The notes below the pieces were generated by a model. The model was not told where the DNA came from. It did no database searches and saw only the letters and a program-made list of their open reading frames with translations. Position numbers and translations under genes: made by a program. Positions 60,970-64,000 of a DNA stretch of 64,000 bases are shown in pieces; positions within the stretch are counted from its first letter, which is position 1; each line of letters starts with the position of its first letter. The DNA is from Umbelopsis isabellina (lineage: Eukaryota; Mucoromycota; Umbelopsidomycetes; Umbelopsidales; Umbelopsidaceae), in assembly GCA_016758905.1 (NCBI GenBank), contig JAEPQZ010000022.1:185947-249946 (forward strand), written 5' to 3'.

Positions 60970-63900
60970 TTAGTTTCTACCTCTATGGTTGCTCACACAT
61001 TTGATTTGGCTTCTCTTTTAGGATCTTGTTCACTCCAAACAATTTGATCTCTGCTTCTGGTTCTCGAGTGACTCACTGACTTTGGCTTCTGATTCTGTTG
61101 TTGCTGGCCCACTTGACATTGGTCGCTGCATTTGGTTCTTTCTGGCTCTCTAGCTCAAGCTTCTGCCTCTGTTGTCGCTCGCCCACCTGCCTTGGCTTCT
61201 ACATTTGGCCCAGACTGGCTCAGACTCTGTTTCTGTTGCTGCTGGGTCCGCTTGATTGGTCGCTGCACTTGGTTCTTTCTGGCTCTTTGGCTTTTGCTTC
61301 TGCTCTTGTTGTCGCTCGCCCATTTGCCTTGGTCTCTGCATCTGATCCAGACTGGCTCAGGCGTTGCTACTGTTATTGTTGAGTCACTTGGCTTGAATTC
61401 TACACCTGGTTCTATTTCATGCTCTGTTCGGTATCTGCTTCTACTCCCGCTCACCAAATTTCTTTGGCTTTTCTATAGGATCTTATCACTCCAAACAATT
61501 TGATCTGTGCTTCTGGTTCTCGAGTGAGTCACTGACTTTGGCTTCTGATTCTGTTGTTGCTGGCCCACTTGGCATTGGTCGCTGCATTTGGTTCTTTCTG
61601 GCTCTCTAGCTCAAGCTTCTGCCTCTGTTGTCGCTCGCCCACCTGCCTTGGCTTCTACATTTGGCCCAGACTGGCTCAGACTCTGTTTCTGTTGCTGCTG
61701 GGTCCGCTTGATATTGGTCGCTGCACTTGGTTCTTTCTGGCTCTTTGGCTTTTGCTTCTGCTCTTGTTGTCGCTCGCCCACTTGCCTTGGTCTCTGCATC
61801 TGATCCAGACTGGCTCAGGCGTTGCTACTGTTATTGTTGAGTCACTTGGCTTGAATACTGCTCCTGGTTCTATTTTATGCTCTGTTCGGTATCTGCTTCT
61901 ATGGTGGCTCACCAAATTTCTTTGGCTTTTCTATAGGATCTTATTCACTCCAAACAATTTGATCTGTGCTTCTGGTTCTTGAGTGACTCACTGACTTTGG
62001 CTTCTGATTCTGTTGTTGCTGGCCCACTTGACATTGGTCGCTGCATTTGGTTCTTTCTGGCTCTCTAGCTCAAGCTTCTGCCTCTGTTGTCGCTCGCCCA
62101 CCTGCCTTGGCTTCTACATTTGGTCCAGACTGGCTCAGACTCTGTTTCTGTTGCTGCTGGGTCCGCTTGATTGGTCGCTGCACTTGGTTCTTTCTGGCTC
62201 TTTGGCTTTTGCTTCTGCTCTTGTTGTCGCTCGCCCATTTGCCTTGGTCTCTGCATCTGATCCAGACTGGCTCAGGCGTTGCTACTGTTATTGTTGAGTC
62301 ACTTGGCTTGAATTCTACACCTGGTTCTATTTCATGCTCTGTTCGGTATCTGCTTCTACTCCCGCTCACCAAATTTCTTTGGCTTTTCTATAGGATCGTA
62401 TCACTCCAAACAATTTGATCTGTGCTTCTGGTTCTCGAGTGACTCACTGACTTTGGCTTCTGATTCTGTTGTTGCTGGCCCACTTGACATTGGTCGCTGC
62501 ATTTGGTTCTTTCTGGCTCTCTAGCTCAAGCTTCTGCCTCTGTTGTCGCTCGCCCACCTGCCTTGGCTTCTACATTTGGCCCAGACTGGCTCAGACTCTG
62601 TTTCTGTTGCTGCTGGGTCCGCTTGATATTGGTCGCTGCACTTGGTTCTTTCTGGCTCTTTGGCTTTTGCTTCTGCTCTTGTTGTCGCTCGCCCACTTGC
62701 CTTGGTCTCTGCATCTGATCCAGACTGGCTCAGGCGTTGCTACTGTTATTGTTGAGTCACTTGGCTTGAATTCTACACCTGGTTCTATTTCATGCTCTGT
62801 TCGGTATCTGCTTCTACTCCCGCTCACCAAATTTCTTTGGCTTTTCTATAGGATCTTATCACTCCAAACAATTTGATCTGTGCTTCTGGTTCTCGAGTGA
62901 CTCACTGACTTTGGCTTCTGATTCTGTTGTTGCTGGCCCACTTGACATTGGTCGCTGCATTTGGTTCTTTCTGGCTCTCTAGCTCAAGCTTCTGCCTCTG
63001 TTGTCGCTCGCCCACCTGCCTTGGCTTCTACATTTGGTCCAGACTGGCTCAGACTCTGTTTCTGTTGCTGCTGGGTCTGCTTGATATTGGTCGCTGCACT
63101 TGGTTCTTTCTGGCTCTTTGGCTTTTGCTTCTGCTCTTGTTGTCGCTCGCCCACTTGCCTTGGTCTCTGCATCTGATCCAGACTGGCTCAGGCGTTGCTA
63201 CTGTTATTGCTGAGTCACTTGGCTTGAATACTGCTCCTGGTTCTATTTTATGCTCTGTTCGGTATCTGCTTCTATGGTGGCTCACCAAATTTCTTTGGCT
63301 TTTCTATAGGATCTTATTCACTCCAAACAATTTGATCTGTGCTTCTGGTTCTCGAGTGACTCACTGACTTTGGCTTCTGATTCTGTTGTTGCTGGCCCAC
63401 TTGACATTGGTCGCTGCATTTGGTTCTTTCTGGCTCTCTAGCTCAAGCTTCTGCCTCTGTTGTCGCTCGCCCACCTGCCTTGGCTTCTACATTTGGCCCA
63501 GACTGGCTCAGACTCTGTTTCTGTTGCTGCTGGGTCCGCTTGATTGGTCGCTGCACTTGGTTCTTTCTGGCTCTTTGGCTTTTGCTTCTGCTCTTGTTGT
63601 CGCTCGCCCATTTGCCTTGGTCTCTGCATCTGATCCAGACTGGCTCAGGCGTTGCTACTGTTATTGCTGGATCACTTGGCTTGAATTCTACACCTGGTTC
63701 TATTTCATGCTCTGTTCGGTATCTGCTTCTACTCCCGCTCACCAAATTTCTTTGGCTTTTCTATAGGATCTTATCACTCCAAACAATTTGATCTGTGCTT
63801 CTGGTTCTCGAGTGACTCACTGACTTTGGCTTCTGATTCTGTTGTTGCTGGCCCACTTGACATTGGTCGCTGCATTTGGTTCTTTCTGGCTCTCTAGCTC

Positions 63901-64000
63901 AAGCTTCTGCCTCTGTTGTCGCTCGCCCACCTGCCTTGGCTTCTACATTTGGCCCAGACTGGCTCAGACTCTGTTTCTGTTGCTGCTGGGTCCGCTTGAT
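60970..64000. repeat. Satellite array of 456-459 base units, continuing beyond the window
   Basis: Six full units start at about 61119, 61575, 62034, 62490, 62948 and 63407, with a partial seventh from about 63863 to the end; a diverged partial segment begins near 60970. Unit lengths are 456, 459, 456, 458 and 459. Each unit has three parts: A (137 bases), B (142) and C (177). A and B are diverged copies of each other, both starting TTGGTCGCTGCA and sharing GGTTCTTTCTGGCTCT and TTGTCGCTCGCCCA. Variants mark units: an extra ATA before B in units 2, 4 and 5, and an alternative C (ACTGCTCCTGG, ATGGTGG) in units 2 and 5. Long open frames exist on both strands, but they appear to come from the biased composition. 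Confidence 0.92.

Noticed and set aside
61098-63791. Repeated frames of about 95-146 codons on both strands of the satellite
   Set aside because: They recur in several frames and both strands at once, as expected from biased repeat composition; no evidence of a real protein.
60970-64000. CRISPR array
   Set aside because: The units are long tandem copies without unique spacers, and the window is eukaryotic.

Overview
The window is nuclear DNA of a filamentous fungus, most likely an early-diverging one (Mucoromycota, possibly Mucorales). Nearly every gene is split by short introns of about 50-110 bases with GT donors, CTAAC-type branch points and AG acceptors. The genes are core eukaryotic: respiratory complex III, oligosaccharyltransferase, SAGA histone acetyltransferase, V-ATPase, COG, kinesin-3, a flippase and cap-binding. 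The divergent FTR1/FET3 iron pair and a Gcn5 that keeps a PCAF-like N-terminal zinc module fit that group. I rebuilt exon structures by hand; for the multi-exon models, exon lengths sum to a whole number of codons.

Layout. 1-5.2 kb: QCR1 (-) divergent from a 38-codon OST4 (+), then a universal stress protein (+). 6.2-9 kb: RasGEF (+). 9.9-14.5 kb: an anion-cation symporter-type MFS transporter (-) divergent from a seven-helix receptor (+). 15.7-20.4 kb: DUF1349 protein (-) and aldo/keto reductase (-), then a possible MACPF-like protein (+). 20.6-24.5 kb: CBC2 (-) and GCN5 (+) share a 305-base promoter. 25-31.5 kb: P4-ATPase flippase (-) divergent from VFA1 (+). 31.7-34.4 kb: nitronate monooxygenase (+) and VMA6 (-). 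34.8-43.3 kb: kinesin-3 (+) and COG6 (+). 45.9-49.9 kb: FTR1 (-) and FET3 (+). 50.4-52.2 kb: a mucin-like single-pass surface protein (-). 55-58.5 kb: a secreted thaumatin-like protein and an intronless orphan with a duplicated domain. 61-64 kb: a tandem satellite of 456-459 base units that runs off the window.

Working together. FTR1 and FET3 form the high-affinity reductive iron-uptake complex. The 612 bases between them carry three perfect ATCTGATAA sites, the motif of iron-sensing GATA repressors (Fep1/SreA type). Three more copies lie in the gene-free 2.65 kb beyond FTR1. OST4, COG6, the flippase, VFA1, VMA6 and kinesin-3 are secretory and endosomal housekeeping genes. The right-hand third is gene-poor and accessory in character: cell-surface or secreted proteins, an orphan gene with a strong TATA box, long intergenic stretches, then satellite DNA.
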